DNA of 64,000 nucleotides from Suillus spraguei (taxonomy: Eukaryota > Basidiomycota > Agaricomycetes > Boletales > Suillaceae). The stretch spans positions 186,001 through 250,000 of the forward strand of contig JABCPU010000001.1 of assembly GCA_016800925.1 (NCBI GenBank). The letters run 5' to 3'. Within the stretch, counting starts at the first letter, position 1; each line of letters starts with the position of its first letter. Below the pieces are notes generated by a model, which searched no databases, was not told the DNA's origin, and was given only the letters and a program-made list of their open reading frames with translations. The position numbers and the translations under genes were made by a program. Shown piece after piece: positions 49,971-61,300 of the stretch.

Positions 49971-50609
49971 ATGCCACCCATGTAAGTTAGCTGCATTCAT
50001 CATTACCTACATCCAGTGGTGATGCTGTGATTTTCAGCCGTGATAAGTTTACGATTCATTCAAGAGCAGTGGTCTGCCAAGATGTAGAGTTAAAGGGAGA
50101 CATTACTATCGGACCAGGCACAGTTGTACACCCCAAAGCCACCATCTTCGCAATAGCTGGTCCCATCGTAATTGGTTCGGGTTGCATCATTGAAGAGGCC
50201 GCCATAATAGTCAATCGCCGCAAAGAAGTGATGAGAGTCGGTGACAATAATTTGTTCGAGATTGGTTGTCGTATGTCCTTTCCCCCATCTGTGCCTTCAG
50301 TCACGAACTTCTTGCACAGGCGTCGAATGTCCATCCGTTGGCAACTTCAACACCATATCAACGCGTGCGCGGGTCCATCATACTATGCGAATATCAAATT
50401 ATTGTGTCATTGGGGCTGCATGCCTCGTCGTTCCTACAGACGACGAGACCCTCGACGACTACACGTCTATCTTCGGACCCGCTGCAGAAAGAAGGTCCTG
50501 GAGTGGAAGGGGACGGATTCAAGAGGCTGATTTAAGGTTAAAACATGCAGAATATCTTCGTGAGATGCTGCCAAAGTTCAATCGACTACGGAGGGGAGAT
50601 GGTGCTTGA
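49971..50609 (+). CDS. Dynactin subunit p27 (DCTN6)
   Basis: Left-handed beta-helix subunit at the pointed end of dynactin, the dynein activator. Start ATG at 49971: MPP, an intron (GTAAGT...TTCAG), then [20 protein letters not shown]. Hexapeptide-repeat text follows: [38 protein letters not shown] and [12 protein letters not shown] second intron leads to [20 protein letters not shown] and [15 protein letters not shown]. The helical end is [20 protein letters not shown], with stop at 50607-50609. It fits the family's usual length of about 180-190 residues. Confidence 0.9.
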
Positions 50610-51137
50610 CGTCTTAGCGCACGTTTTTTATTGCCTCTACCTTGGACTGACAGAGGCACTGGTTGTTAGAAGATCATCGGGTATATTCGCTATTGTATAT
50701 GCATCAGCGACATCGGTAGGTGGATCCGCTACACATAATCGTTTGTCCACGTTGGAATAACATGTAAGATGTCATGTGAGATGACATGTACATGGAAAAT
50801 GACCGTGGGTGACAGAGATCCCCGCTGTCGTTTTCCATGGTTCGCTTCCCTATGACCTTTGTGTGAAAGCATTCGTTTGCTGCACACGATAGGCTTGAGC
50901 ATGGTGCCAGCTATTAGAATCTATACCATATCCTGGGATGTGCCTTAGGTACCCGGCGTTATTAACCGAACACGCCTTTGCCACCTTGCAAGATGACTCA
51001 CATCCGGTATTCCGAGCCTTATCTTTATGCATTCTTGGCCTATTTCCTAACTCTCATAGCCTTGCAACGTGTATTCGGAACACCTTCGAATCGCCATTTC
51101 AGAATGCACGTTGGCTCTCTTACTCTCTGCAACTACC
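50610..51137. other. Intergenic, no gene seen
   Basis: About 530 bp. Near 50760-50790 the words ATGTAAGATGTCATGTGAG and GATGACATGT make a short imperfect repeat of TGTCATGT/ACATG. Nothing else noted. Confidence 0.4.
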
Positions 51138-52178
51138 ATGTCTGTCACCCCAACCCGCAGATTAAGCGTAAGCGCCCCCCCTGCGGATCTCTAATAACAT
51201 TTAGACTGACATATATCGACTTTGAAAGCATTTAGAAGAGTTCGAGCAGCCCACCTACTTTTTACCACCCGACGACGAGATTCTGAGAGATTGGCTGGAT
51301 ACTGATACCATAGTCAATGTGAGCTCATCCCTCTCGTCGCAATTCTAGCAGTCTCTAATGAGTCGTCCCTGCAGTCCATCACTGATCTTTCTCCAGTCAA
51401 CACTTTGAGTGATCTAGCGGTGAGCTGTCAGATCAACGCAACACGTGGCATCCCTGATAGAAAGTCAGGACATAACACCTGAAGAAGAGGAATTCGAGGG
51501 TAATAACTTTTCAATGCGGCACAGCCTTCGAAGAGTTCTGGTGCGTACTTATCCTCATCGAACATACAATAACCCATAACCCACTCTTCTATATAGACCC
51601 CACCTTTAGAGTGCGATGAATCCTCAGGCAGACGTAGAAGCATACTATTTGAGTCCTCCATGCCTTCAAGCCCAGAAATTCCCTCTTATTCACGATATCG
51701 CTCGGAGTACTTCCGACCTCCAATGCATCGTGCACGCCAAAGCGTCTCATCCATTGCCTCTTCCTCAACAGCGTACACAAAATCAGCTTCTACTCCTGTA
51801 AAATCTATCCTTACTCGACATGACTCGGGAATCTCCCTGGCGACGACAGCAAAGGCATCTCGCAAGAAAAAGCGGTCCCCTCCGTCAGTGAAGTTTGTTG
51901 AAGCACCAACAGTGTATCATAGCCATCATGACTATTCACCAGTTCCTTCACCTTCCCATTCCCCCTTGGCAACCCCGTCAAGTCAGAGCAAAAACAAACC
52001 AAATCGATGGTTTGCACGGTGGTGGAAACCCACACCACCTCCGAGACCAACTATATCTGGCCCATATAACCTAGCGCGTACTGCATCACTGGTCGATGTG
52101 TATACTTATCGTTCCAAACCAACTCAATATGGGAGACTGAAGCGGTTCTGGGTCCGTGTGACGAGCGTGGTTCGATAG
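51138..52178 (+). CDS. Basic Ser/Pro-rich protein, unknown, five exons
   Basis: Start ATG at 51138 (MSVTPTRRLS), then a chain of small exons: HLEEFEQPTYFLPPDDEILR with DWLDTDTIVN; SITDLSPVNTL; QDITPEEEEFEGNNFSMRHS with LRRVL; and TPPLECDESSGRRRSILFES joined to SSMPSSPEIPSYSRYRSEYF. The last exon is basic and Ser/Pro-rich (SRKKKRSPPSVKFVEAPTVY; NRWFARWWKPTPPPRP) and ends KRFWVRVTSVVR. The exon 3-4 junction is the least sure, using a weak donor (GTGATC). The KSILTRHDSGISL segment looks like a phosphorylation-prone motif. No family recognised. Confidence 0.62.
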
Positions 52179-52540
52179 CGCCTAACTCCGCCTACATCAC
52201 GGAAATCAACTTCTTCCATCGAGTTATCGCGGTGATTGCGGACTACGTCCCTCCAGCTTCTTCTTACATGACACTGTCGCTTCTCACATTTGACTTATGC
52301 CTCGGACCTGCGGTTCAGAGAGGATGATTAGATATGTGAATTTGACACCTATGGTATTAGTTATGTCCACCTATACGTAGACTGGACAGGAGCCGCAGAG
52401 CGCGCTTGCATGTCGTTGCAGCATGTCATGTTTTGTTATACCCCCCACCACTCACTGCCCGCACAACACACGCAACACTCTTATCTAGTTCGTATTCTCA
52501 TCAAAACCATGTATCAATGCATATAGTCTCAATACATGCA
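52179..52540. other. Convergent intergenic space
   Basis: About 360 bp between converging stop codons; no gene seen. Confidence 0.45.
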
Positions 52541-53156
52541 CTACGCAGCTGTTCTTCGCGCTCTCTCTGCGTCCCAGCGTGCGCGCACGAGCATGGCACC
52601 TTCAGCCTTGGAGCGCACGAGAGGAGGAAGGAGTTGCAGACGGGCGGCTTCCATGTGTGGTGGCAGGAGCGCGTCGTTACGGATAACCTGCGTACACGAT
52701 GATGTCAGAGGCCCACTTCCAGGTCAGCTAATGTCCCATGGAAAGAAAGAAAAATACATACGGAACCGATAGCAAGGAAGAAAGAAAAAGTCGCAGCGCT
52801 ACTAAGCATGTACTGGGAAAGCGTAGCTAGGAACCCTCGAGGACCGGCACCACTTCTGTGTAAGATGTTTGGTGAGCAAAAACGAAGGTGAAAGTTGGTT
52901 GGCATCTTACCGAAGGATGCTGTACGATCCAAAGATGAAACCAATCGTCAGACCGACTCCTCCGCCCATCATTGCGCCCATTCTAAAATAAAGGGCATGT
53001 TTGAAAGGGCTATATGATGGGGTAGCTATAACTAGACCTACTTTACTGTCAATCGGTCATAAGAAATTATTCTTGGATTCGAGATGTATAGTCAGACATA
53101 CGTTTTTGCCATGTAGAAGGTTCTTGTGCTCTGTTCGCTACGGGCATGGGCGGCAT
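52541..53156 (-). CDS. MGR2: Mgr2/ROMO1 family, TIM23-associated membrane protein
   Basis: Small inner-membrane protein that gates lateral release at the TIM23 translocase. The start is the ATG at 53154-53156: MPPMPVANRAQEPSTWQK. The conserved -K-MG junction is restored only by a 4-nt exon (TAAA, 53042-53045) that joins to KMGAMMGGGVGLTIGFIFGS, the glycine-zipper first helix. YSILR is followed by an intron and SGAGPRGFLATLSQYMLSSA, then TFSFFLAIGS. Another intron joins VIRNDALLPPHMEAARLQLL. The end is AMLVRARWDAERARRTAA. Four introns in about 370 nt of coding sequence. It lies head-to-head with PEX10, with only 103 bp between the starts. Confidence 0.92.
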
Positions 53157-53259
53157 TGTATTAAACTAGTGTGATAGTGGAATATGCGACTGCAGTTAGT
53201 ATTCCCTGAGCGTGTGGCAGAAAAGAAAAGCTGCAATTGAGACCGAAGTTACCGAAAGC

Positions 53260-54435
53260 ATGTCTGCATCATCATCGCACCTGCCTACGTTTCCCGATGC
53301 TCAGCAGGCTCAAATCAGTGCGTTGTCTCACTATTCCTGCTTCAAGGAAGGCTGATAATGATGCAGTAAGGGCGAATCAGAGAGATTTGTTCCATGTTGC
53401 GTCGTTGAGGGAACAAGTAGAGTTGGTGCTTCGATTGTGGTTTGGTGCGCTCTCATGTTCTTTCCTTGCCGCTGGTGCTTACGATGAAACAAAAGGTACA
53501 CGATGGCTCACGCGATGGGATAAGGAGATTGAACTAGCTGTGAAACTCATGTACTACGGACTATCTGTTGGTCGAGGTACTAGGTATCTTCTGCGAGGGT
53601 TTACCCTTCACTAACTGCATATTAGCCGTTCAGACTCTCGGGGAGGAGTACACAGATATCTGGGAGGATTCTTCCGACGGAATAACACCCTCACGTCCTC
53701 TCCGAGCTGCGCTTATCCTCCTCCCTACGCTTCCTTCGTATGTTCTGGCACGTTGGGGTTCTCACATTGGTGCACTGAGCCCGAGACTGGGCGAGTTGTT
53801 CAAGGTATCGCAGACGTTTTTGGAAGTAGGGACGGAGATAAACCTAGCGGTGTTTTATCTGCGGGGCACATACTATGATCTGGTGAAGAGGGTGTTAGGC
53901 ATTCGACATGTGGGTCGTGTCTCTTGTTTTCGATGGATATGAAACCGATCTTGATATTCGGTGACAGGTTTCTTCCATCCCAGGGAACCCTCATGTTCGC
54001 CCGCCGTCATATTCATTGCTTGGGATACTCATTGGGATACGCCTTCTCCACCGACTCATTACATTTTTGCGCAGCAGATCCCAAGCTACTTCGGAAAAGC
54101 TTTTAGGGAAGCGTTCGTTGAATTCGACGCATGAGATGTTTATTGATGATCGACCTGTTTCAACCTTGCTCGGCGTTTCTGCCTCTGAGTCTGATGTGAA
54201 GCCGGCGGAAGAAGACGAGAACACAATTTTAGACATCACGTCGATACCTCCACATCAGCGGGCAGGGAGGATGTGTACACTTTGTCTGGAAGAGCGAACT
54301 AATAGCTGTGCAACTGAGTGTGGGCACTTGTTCTGCTGGGGGTGCATTGCAGGATGGGGACGGGAGAAGGCAGAATGTCCTTTGTGTAGACAGGCACTTA
54401 GTCTTACGAGATTATTACCGATTTATAATCTATAG
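53260..54435 (+). CDS. PEX10: Peroxin Pex10, RING E3 ligase
   Basis: Peroxisomal membrane RING protein of the Pex2-Pex10-Pex12 export complex that ubiquitinates Pex5. Start ATG at 53260: MSASSSHLPTFPDAQQAQI, an intron, then IRANQRDLFHVASLREQVEL. Matches to the family include FGTRWLTRWDKEIELAVKLM, YYGLSVGR, then AVQTLGEEYTDIWEDS, AALILLPTLPSYVLARWG and INLAVFYLRGTYYDLVKRVL. The C3HC4 RING is at the end: CTLCLEERTNSCATECGHLF and CWGCIAGWGREKAECPLCRQ. The last residues are LTRLLPIYNL. Four short introns are inferred, all in phase. Confidence 0.95.
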
Positions 54436-54603
54436 TTTGATGTTGCACTATCGGTTTGTCCTCTAGCGTAGTACGAATGTTTGCTGAGTACGTCAGTAGC
54501 AACACAAAATTATTATGATACATCGTAGGAGCACATCATATACCGGTGTGTGCAGAAAGACAGGATTTTACACGATCAATTTTACACGAACAGAGCTAAC
54601 ATG

Positions 54604-55191
54604 TCATACCACCTGCTGGATGAGGGTGATATTATCGCCTTTTAGTAGTATACGACCTGGAGCCATATCAGAAATGTGTCCATGGAATCCATCAAGATAA
54701 GGAACTCACCGAGTTCTCGTCGTGGTTTGGCATCTTTGACGTAGACTTCTGCAGCCTCGTCGATCACGACATTCATGAATTCATCAAATCCCTGAAGTTG
54801 TGTTGCGTCAGTTCAAGAGACCCTGAGATAATTCAAGCAAAGGAAAAAGAAAACAGGCAAGATCGCCGCGCATCACGCAAACACGGAGTGCCATGGCCTT
54901 GCCAGAGACGTGCTTCAACACTCAAAGTGGTCGAAGCTGGGAAAGTGCACGCACAATGATACGCCCTTCGATCCGCATCTCGATGTTATCATACAACCAT
55001 ATGACCACTTTTGTTCGCTATATGCAAATGTCAGTGTCAAGGGAGAGAGTATTGGACACTGGAGCAGACCTGCTGCAGATTTTTGAAGATCACATTCTAT
55101 GCAAATAAAAATCATTGGTGAATAGAAATTAACTTTGAATGGAAGAACGCACAATGGGCTGCACCAACACTCTCTGTTGGCGTCCAGACAT
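54604..55191 (-). CDS. SME1: Small nuclear ribonucleoprotein SmE
   Basis: Core Sm-ring subunit of spliceosomal snRNPs. The start is the ATG at 55189-55191: MSGRQQRVLVQPI, an intron, then NVIFKNLQQ, an intron, then RTKVVIWLYDNIEMRIEGRI (Sm1). The next exon gives GFDEFMNVVIDEAAEVYVKD and AKPRREL. The last gives GRILLKGDNITLIQQVV (Sm2, with the GDN signature), stop at 54604-54606. The total of about 90 residues suits SmE. The gene is cut into at least five small exons. Its start faces the dhc2 start across only about 157 bp. Confidence 0.93.
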
Positions 55192-55348
55192 GATAAACAG
55201 ATATTTTCACGAGTGACGATGTAGCGAGGCGTATCGCTAGCTTGCTTGCCGTGTCGTTGACCAAGGGTCTGCTTATGGCATAGTTTCCCACGAGTGTTTT
55301 GACATTGAGGTTTCGAAGGACGCGTCAAAGCTTCTTCCAGAAGCAACC
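55192..55348. promoter_or_regulatory. Short shared promoter of SmE and dhc2
   Basis: 157 bp between two divergent ATGs. The space is far too small to hide the roughly 1,100 N-terminal codons of a full dynein heavy chain, which supports the split-gene reading of dhc2. Confidence 0.7.
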
Positions 55349-58300
55349 ATGGAGGTGAGCACAAGAGAACTTCGAGGTCATAATGACGCTGACAGGTCTC
55401 TAGGTCTTCAGTCCTTCTAACTCATCCACCGCTGCGGCAGTAACCTTCATTACTTTCGTACAAGACCTCAAGCGTAAGACCAAGGCATGGGGTCCTATGA
55501 TAGATCTTTGTGCCAACGGCGAGAAGACACTAGAGCGCTTCCGGTACCAATTCCCGGATGACTGGCTATACAGCGACCAACTTAGAGGAGAGTGGAGTGC
55601 ATATAACGAAATTCTGAAGAGAAAGAACGATTCCATCCAGGAACAGCTGGGTACGGGGTTGTTTTCTTGAACTTGCACTGTCATTTGTGACTCATGATCT
55701 ATTTGTGCAGCGGGCCTTCAACTTAAGATAGTTGCTGAAGACAAGATCGTAGAGAACAAGATCAATGATATCCTATCGGAATGGGAACAGACACGTCCCG
55801 TACAAGGCAGCCTTCGTGCAGATACGGCTATGAACACCATTAACGTATTCGAGGGGAAGCTTACTCGCGTGCAGGAGGAGTACGACCTTGTCTGCAGGGC
55901 AAAGGAGGCTCTAGACCTTGAACTGACGCGTCATACACGTCTTGAGCCAGTTTTCGAGGAGCTACGTGACCTCAAAGCAGTGTGGACGGCGCTTTCGGGT
56001 GTATGGAGTCAGATTAGCGACCTGAGGGAGATGTCGTGGTCCGTGGTGCAACCAAGGAAGTTGAGGCAACAACTTGATAGCCTCCTGACGTCGACAAGGG
56101 ACATGCCTACGCGTATGAGGCAGTACGCAGCGTTCGAATATGTCCAGGACGTACTACGTGGACTTCTGAAGTCGAATTCACTCATTTCGGACTTGAAGTC
56201 GGAGGCGCTGAAGGATAGACACTGGAAGCAGCTCTTCAAGGTTTTGAGGCTTCCGTCTCAGATCAGTTTGACGCTGTGAGCTAATTCTATCCTATCACTT
56301 ATCCGTTCTACGCACTGATTGCAATACAGTATGACTCTTGGGCATGTTTATGATCTAGACCTTAAGAAGAATGATACTCCTATACGCGAGGTTATCACCC
56401 AAGCGCAGGGGGAGGTGTGTGGTATTGTGATATTCTTATTATGCCTAACACTCTCTTGAAGATGGCCCTCGAAGAGTATATCAAGCAAGTGAAGGAAATA
56501 TGGACAAACTACACACTCGATCTTATCAACTATCAGAATAAGTGTCGTCTGATCAAGTAAGCTATTTTCAGCAGGGCTACGTAGAGATACTCACCACACT
56601 ACTTCCAGGGGATGGGATGACCTTTTTAACAAGTGCAGCGAGAATTTAAACTCCTTGACTGCAATGAAGTTGTCGCCTTATTACAAAGGTATGAGACATG
56701 ATTTTACATTGATACCATTCTAACATACTTTCCAGTCTTCGAGGAAGAAGCAGGGTCATGGGAAGATAAACTTAACAGGATCCATGTGCTTTTTGGTATG
56801 TTTGTTGGTCATTTTTAAAAATAAAACACACTGATTATTGTTTTAGATATCTGGGTTGATGTACAGCGTCAATGGGTATATCTAGAGGGTATCTTCTCAG
56901 GCAGTGCGGATATCAAGCACCTCCTTCCAGTGGAAAGCGCTCGCTTCCAGAACATTAATGCAGAGTTCCTGACTGTGATGAAAAAAGTGTACAAGTCGCC
57001 ATTCGTGATAGACGTCATGAACATCCAGGGCATCCAGAAGAGCTTGGAGCGTTTGGCGGACCTCTTGAACAAGATCCAAAAAGCGCTTGGTGAATACCTC
57101 GAGCGCGAGCGGTCTTCATTCCCTCGGTTCTATTTTGTGGGTGATGAAGACCTGCTGGAAATCATTGGTAACAGCAAGGATATCGTACGCATCATGAAAC
57201 ACCTGAAAAAGATGTTTGCTGGTATTTCTACCATCAAGCTCGATGAGGACCTCACTCAGATCCAGGGCATGGCCTCGCGCGAAGGGGAGGAGGTTAGATT
57301 CAGTGAGCCCGTTTTGCTCAAGGACTTCCCCAAGATCAACGAGTGGCTCACAAAGCTCGAATCCATGATGCGGTTGTCCCTTGCGGATCTTTTATGCGAC
57401 GCTGTCACCGAGCTACAGTCTTTCTATAACACTGGTTCTCCCTTGGAAATGGATCAACTCATGACATGGATGGAGAAATATCCCGCACAATTGGTCACTC
57501 TAGCTGTTCAAGTTGCATGGACTACTGCAGTTGATACCACTCTCGAGTCTGGCAAGCTCCCAGAAGTGCCACTTGAAACAGTCAGTCAGGCACTCGACCT
57601 TCTTGCGGATATTGTGTTGCAGGAACTGAGCCCCGTTACCCGCCGCAAGTGCGAGCACCTTATTACCGAACTGGTCCACCAAAGAGACGTTACGCGTACC
57701 CTCATCCAGCAGCGTGTCACGGACACTAGAGCGTTTACGTGGCTAGCGCAAATGCGTTTCTATTTAGATCGCTCTGCGGAGACCCCATTAGACAGACTTG
57801 CCATTTGCGTCGCCGATGCATCGTTCCCTTATGGATGGGAGTATCTCGGTGTCCCTGATCGTCTTGTCCAGACACCGTTGACAGACCGAGTGTACTTGAC
57901 ACTAACTCAGGCGCTCGACAACCAGCTGGGAGGCTCACCTTTCGGGCCTGCCGGTACAGGTAAGGATTTCGTCTTTATCTTTTGATGCCAGACTAACGTA
58001 AATTCAGGCAAAACAGAATCTGTCAAAGCTCTTGGTGTTCAGCTAGGGCGTTTCGTTTTGGTCTTTTGTTGCGACGAGACTTTTGATTTCCAAGCCATGG
58101 GTCGTATCTTCGTTGGGCTTTGTCAAGTTGGCGCATGGGGATGCTTTGACGAGTTCAATCGACTTGAAGAGCGTATTCTCAGTGCTGTGTCCCAGCAAGT
58201 GCAAAGCATTCAGCAAGGTCTTGTTGCGTTAGCGAAGAATCCTAACATCGAAATTGAGCTTGTTGGCAAAAGCCTCAAGATCAACAAGAACATCGGTAAC

Positions 58301-61300
58301 GATTTCATAATACGCGGTAACACTGGCTAAAATATGCAAAAGGTATTTTCATCACGACTAACCCTAACTACGCTGGCCGGTCTCAGCTCCCGCCTAACTT
58401 AACGAAATTGTTCAGGCCGTACGTTCCATCCTGATGGTTATGCGTCCTATTCTGAATCCATTGTTACTCATCCAGGATGGCCATGACAAGACCCGACCGC
58501 GAACTGATTGCCCAGGTTATGCTCTTCTCACAGGGTTTCCGTACAGCGGAATCACTTGCTTCAAAGATTGTACCGTTCTTCAATCTTTGCGACGAACAGC
58601 TCTCCCCCCAGCCACATTACGATTTTGGTCTCCGTGCCTTGAAGGCTGTCCTAGCAAGTGCTGGTATCTTGAAGCGTGAGCGTCTGCAGAGTGCGAGATC
58701 CGAAGATGCGGATGGTGTGGTTGGTCTTTCCGATAGCATTTCGGAGCAGATCATCCTCATCCAGAGTGTCACGGAGACAATCGTGCCGAAGTTGGTTGCT
58801 GATGATGTCCCTCTGCTTACAAGGTAAGTTTTGTTTGTTCTATGAAAGCAAATGACTTACCCTGGACAGTCTGCTTGCCGATGTCTTTCCCGGCACCGAC
58901 TACGTTCCCGTTGATCTCGATGCTTTGCGCGAGCAAATCCTCAAGGTTTGCGTGGAACGCCGCCTTGTCGACGGTGATCGATGGGTTGCCAAGATTCTTC
59001 AGCTTTATCAGATTCAGAAGATTCAACATGGTCTCATGATGGTGGGACCTTCGGGTACCGGGAAGACCAATGCTTGGCAGGTTCTGCTTGTCGCGCTTGA
59101 GAGGCTCGATGGCATCGAAGGAATTCCCTATGTCATTGACCCTAAGGCCATGCACAAGGACGCGCTGTATGGCACACTCGATCCTACCACGCGTGAATGG
59201 AACGATGGGTTGTTCACCCATATCTTGCGCAAGATTGTTGATGACGTCCGTGGTGAAAGCAGTAAGAGACACTGGATCATCTTTGATGGTGATGTCGATC
59301 CTGAGTGGGTCGAGAACTTGAACAGGTACGTATCAGGGCTGGTTAGTTCTGTGACTGTCTAACGCAATCATAGTGTGCTGGATGATAACAAACTGCTCAC
59401 GCTGCCCAATGGTGAACGTCTGAACCTGCCACCTAATGTTCGCATCATGTTCGAGGTCGAGCATCTTCGCTATGCCACCTTGGCTACCGTTAGTCGTTGT
59501 GGTATGATCTGGTTTAGTGAAGACGTCATCGAGCCATCAATGGTCTACCGTCACTACCTCAATACCCTGTCGACAGTGCCCTTGGATGCGGATGATGAAG
59601 ATGCTGTCGATATACCTGGCCGTCGTAGTGATGCACTGGCCGCAGACGCATCTAATTCTGCCAATCTTGCCACTCAAGTACAGATCGGGTCTATTTTGGA
59701 GCGCTATTTTGGTGACAAAGATCTTGTTGACTCTGCCCTGACATTCGCCGAGTCTATAGATCATATCATGGACTTCACCTCGACACGTGCCCTGCACACT
59801 CTTTTCTCGCTGCTAAACAAGACAGCTCGAAACGTTATCGAGTATAACCTGCAACACTCCGATTTCCCTCTTGCACCTGAAAAAGTAGAGCAGTATGTCA
59901 CCAAACGGCTGCTTGTGAGCATCATTTGGGCATTTTCCGGTGATGCCAAACTCGACCTTCGGGCTGAGATGGGTTACTTCTTGCGCAAGCAAACCGGCAT
60001 CGATCTCCCGACAATGGGTTCCGACGATTCCCTCATTGACTTCGACGTCCAAATCGCCACCGGTGACTGGATTGCTTGGCAGTCCAAGGTGCCTTCCATT
60101 GAGATCGACACCGCTAAAGTCACCTCTTCAGACACTGTTGTACCTACTATGGACACTGTGCGTCACGAAGAAATTTTGTACTCGTGGCTGTCAGAGCATA
60201 AACCTCTGATGCTTTGTGGTCCTCCAGGTTCAGGAAAGACCATGACTCTATTCAGTGCATTGCGCAAGCTTCCCGACATGGAAGTGGTTGGTCTGAACTT
60301 CTCCAGCGCCACCACGCCAGAGCTCATCTTGAAGACCTTTGAGCAATATTGCGAATATCGCAAGACTCCCAACGGTGTCATTCTGGCCCCAGTGCAGATC
60401 GGTCGGTGGTTGGTCGTCTTTTGCGACGAAATCAATTTGCCTGCTCAAGATAAATACGGCACCCAGCGAGTCATCTCTTTCTTGCGTCAGCTTGTCGAAT
60501 GTGGAGGTTACTGGCGTGCGAAGGACATGGCCTGGGTTAAGTTGGAGCGCATTCAGTTTGTGGGTGCTTGCAACCCTCCCACTGATCCTGGACGTGTACC
60601 TCTTAGCCATCGTTTCCTCCGTCACGCTCCTCTCGTCATGGTGGATTACCCTGGCGAGGTTTCCTTGAAACAGATTTATGGCACGTACAACAGAGCGCTG
60701 TTGAAAGCGGTCCCGACCCTGCGGGCATATGCAGAGCCACTAACAGATGCCATGGTCGCCTTCTATCTCTCATCTCAGAAACGCTTCACGACCGATATCC
60801 AAGCACACTACGTTTACAGTCCTCGTGAGCTGACAAGATGGGTTCGTGGGATCTACGAGGCTATCCGGCCTTTGGAAACATTGTCTGTCGAAGGTCTTGT
60901 GCGTGTCTGGGCACATGAGGCTTTGCGCCTGTTTCAAGACCGTCTTGTTACGGAGGATGAGAAAAGTTGGACAGATGAACACATCGATAACGCGGCCATG
61001 GAGCACTTCCCGACGATCAACAGGGATGAAGCCCTCCACAGGCCGATCCTCTTTTCCAACTGGACTTCCAAATATTATATTCCTGTTGAGCGTGAAGAAC
61101 TTCGTGAGTACACGAAAGCTCGCCTCCGAGTTTTCTATGAGGAAGAACTGGACGTGCCACTTGTTCTCTTTAACGATGTTCTCGACCACGTCCTTCGGAT
61201 TGACCGGGTATTTCGCCAGGTCCAGGGGCATCTGCTTCTTATTGGTGTCAGTGGTAGTGGCAAGGTAAATACTACGTTCTCCTGAGGCAACCTACATCTG

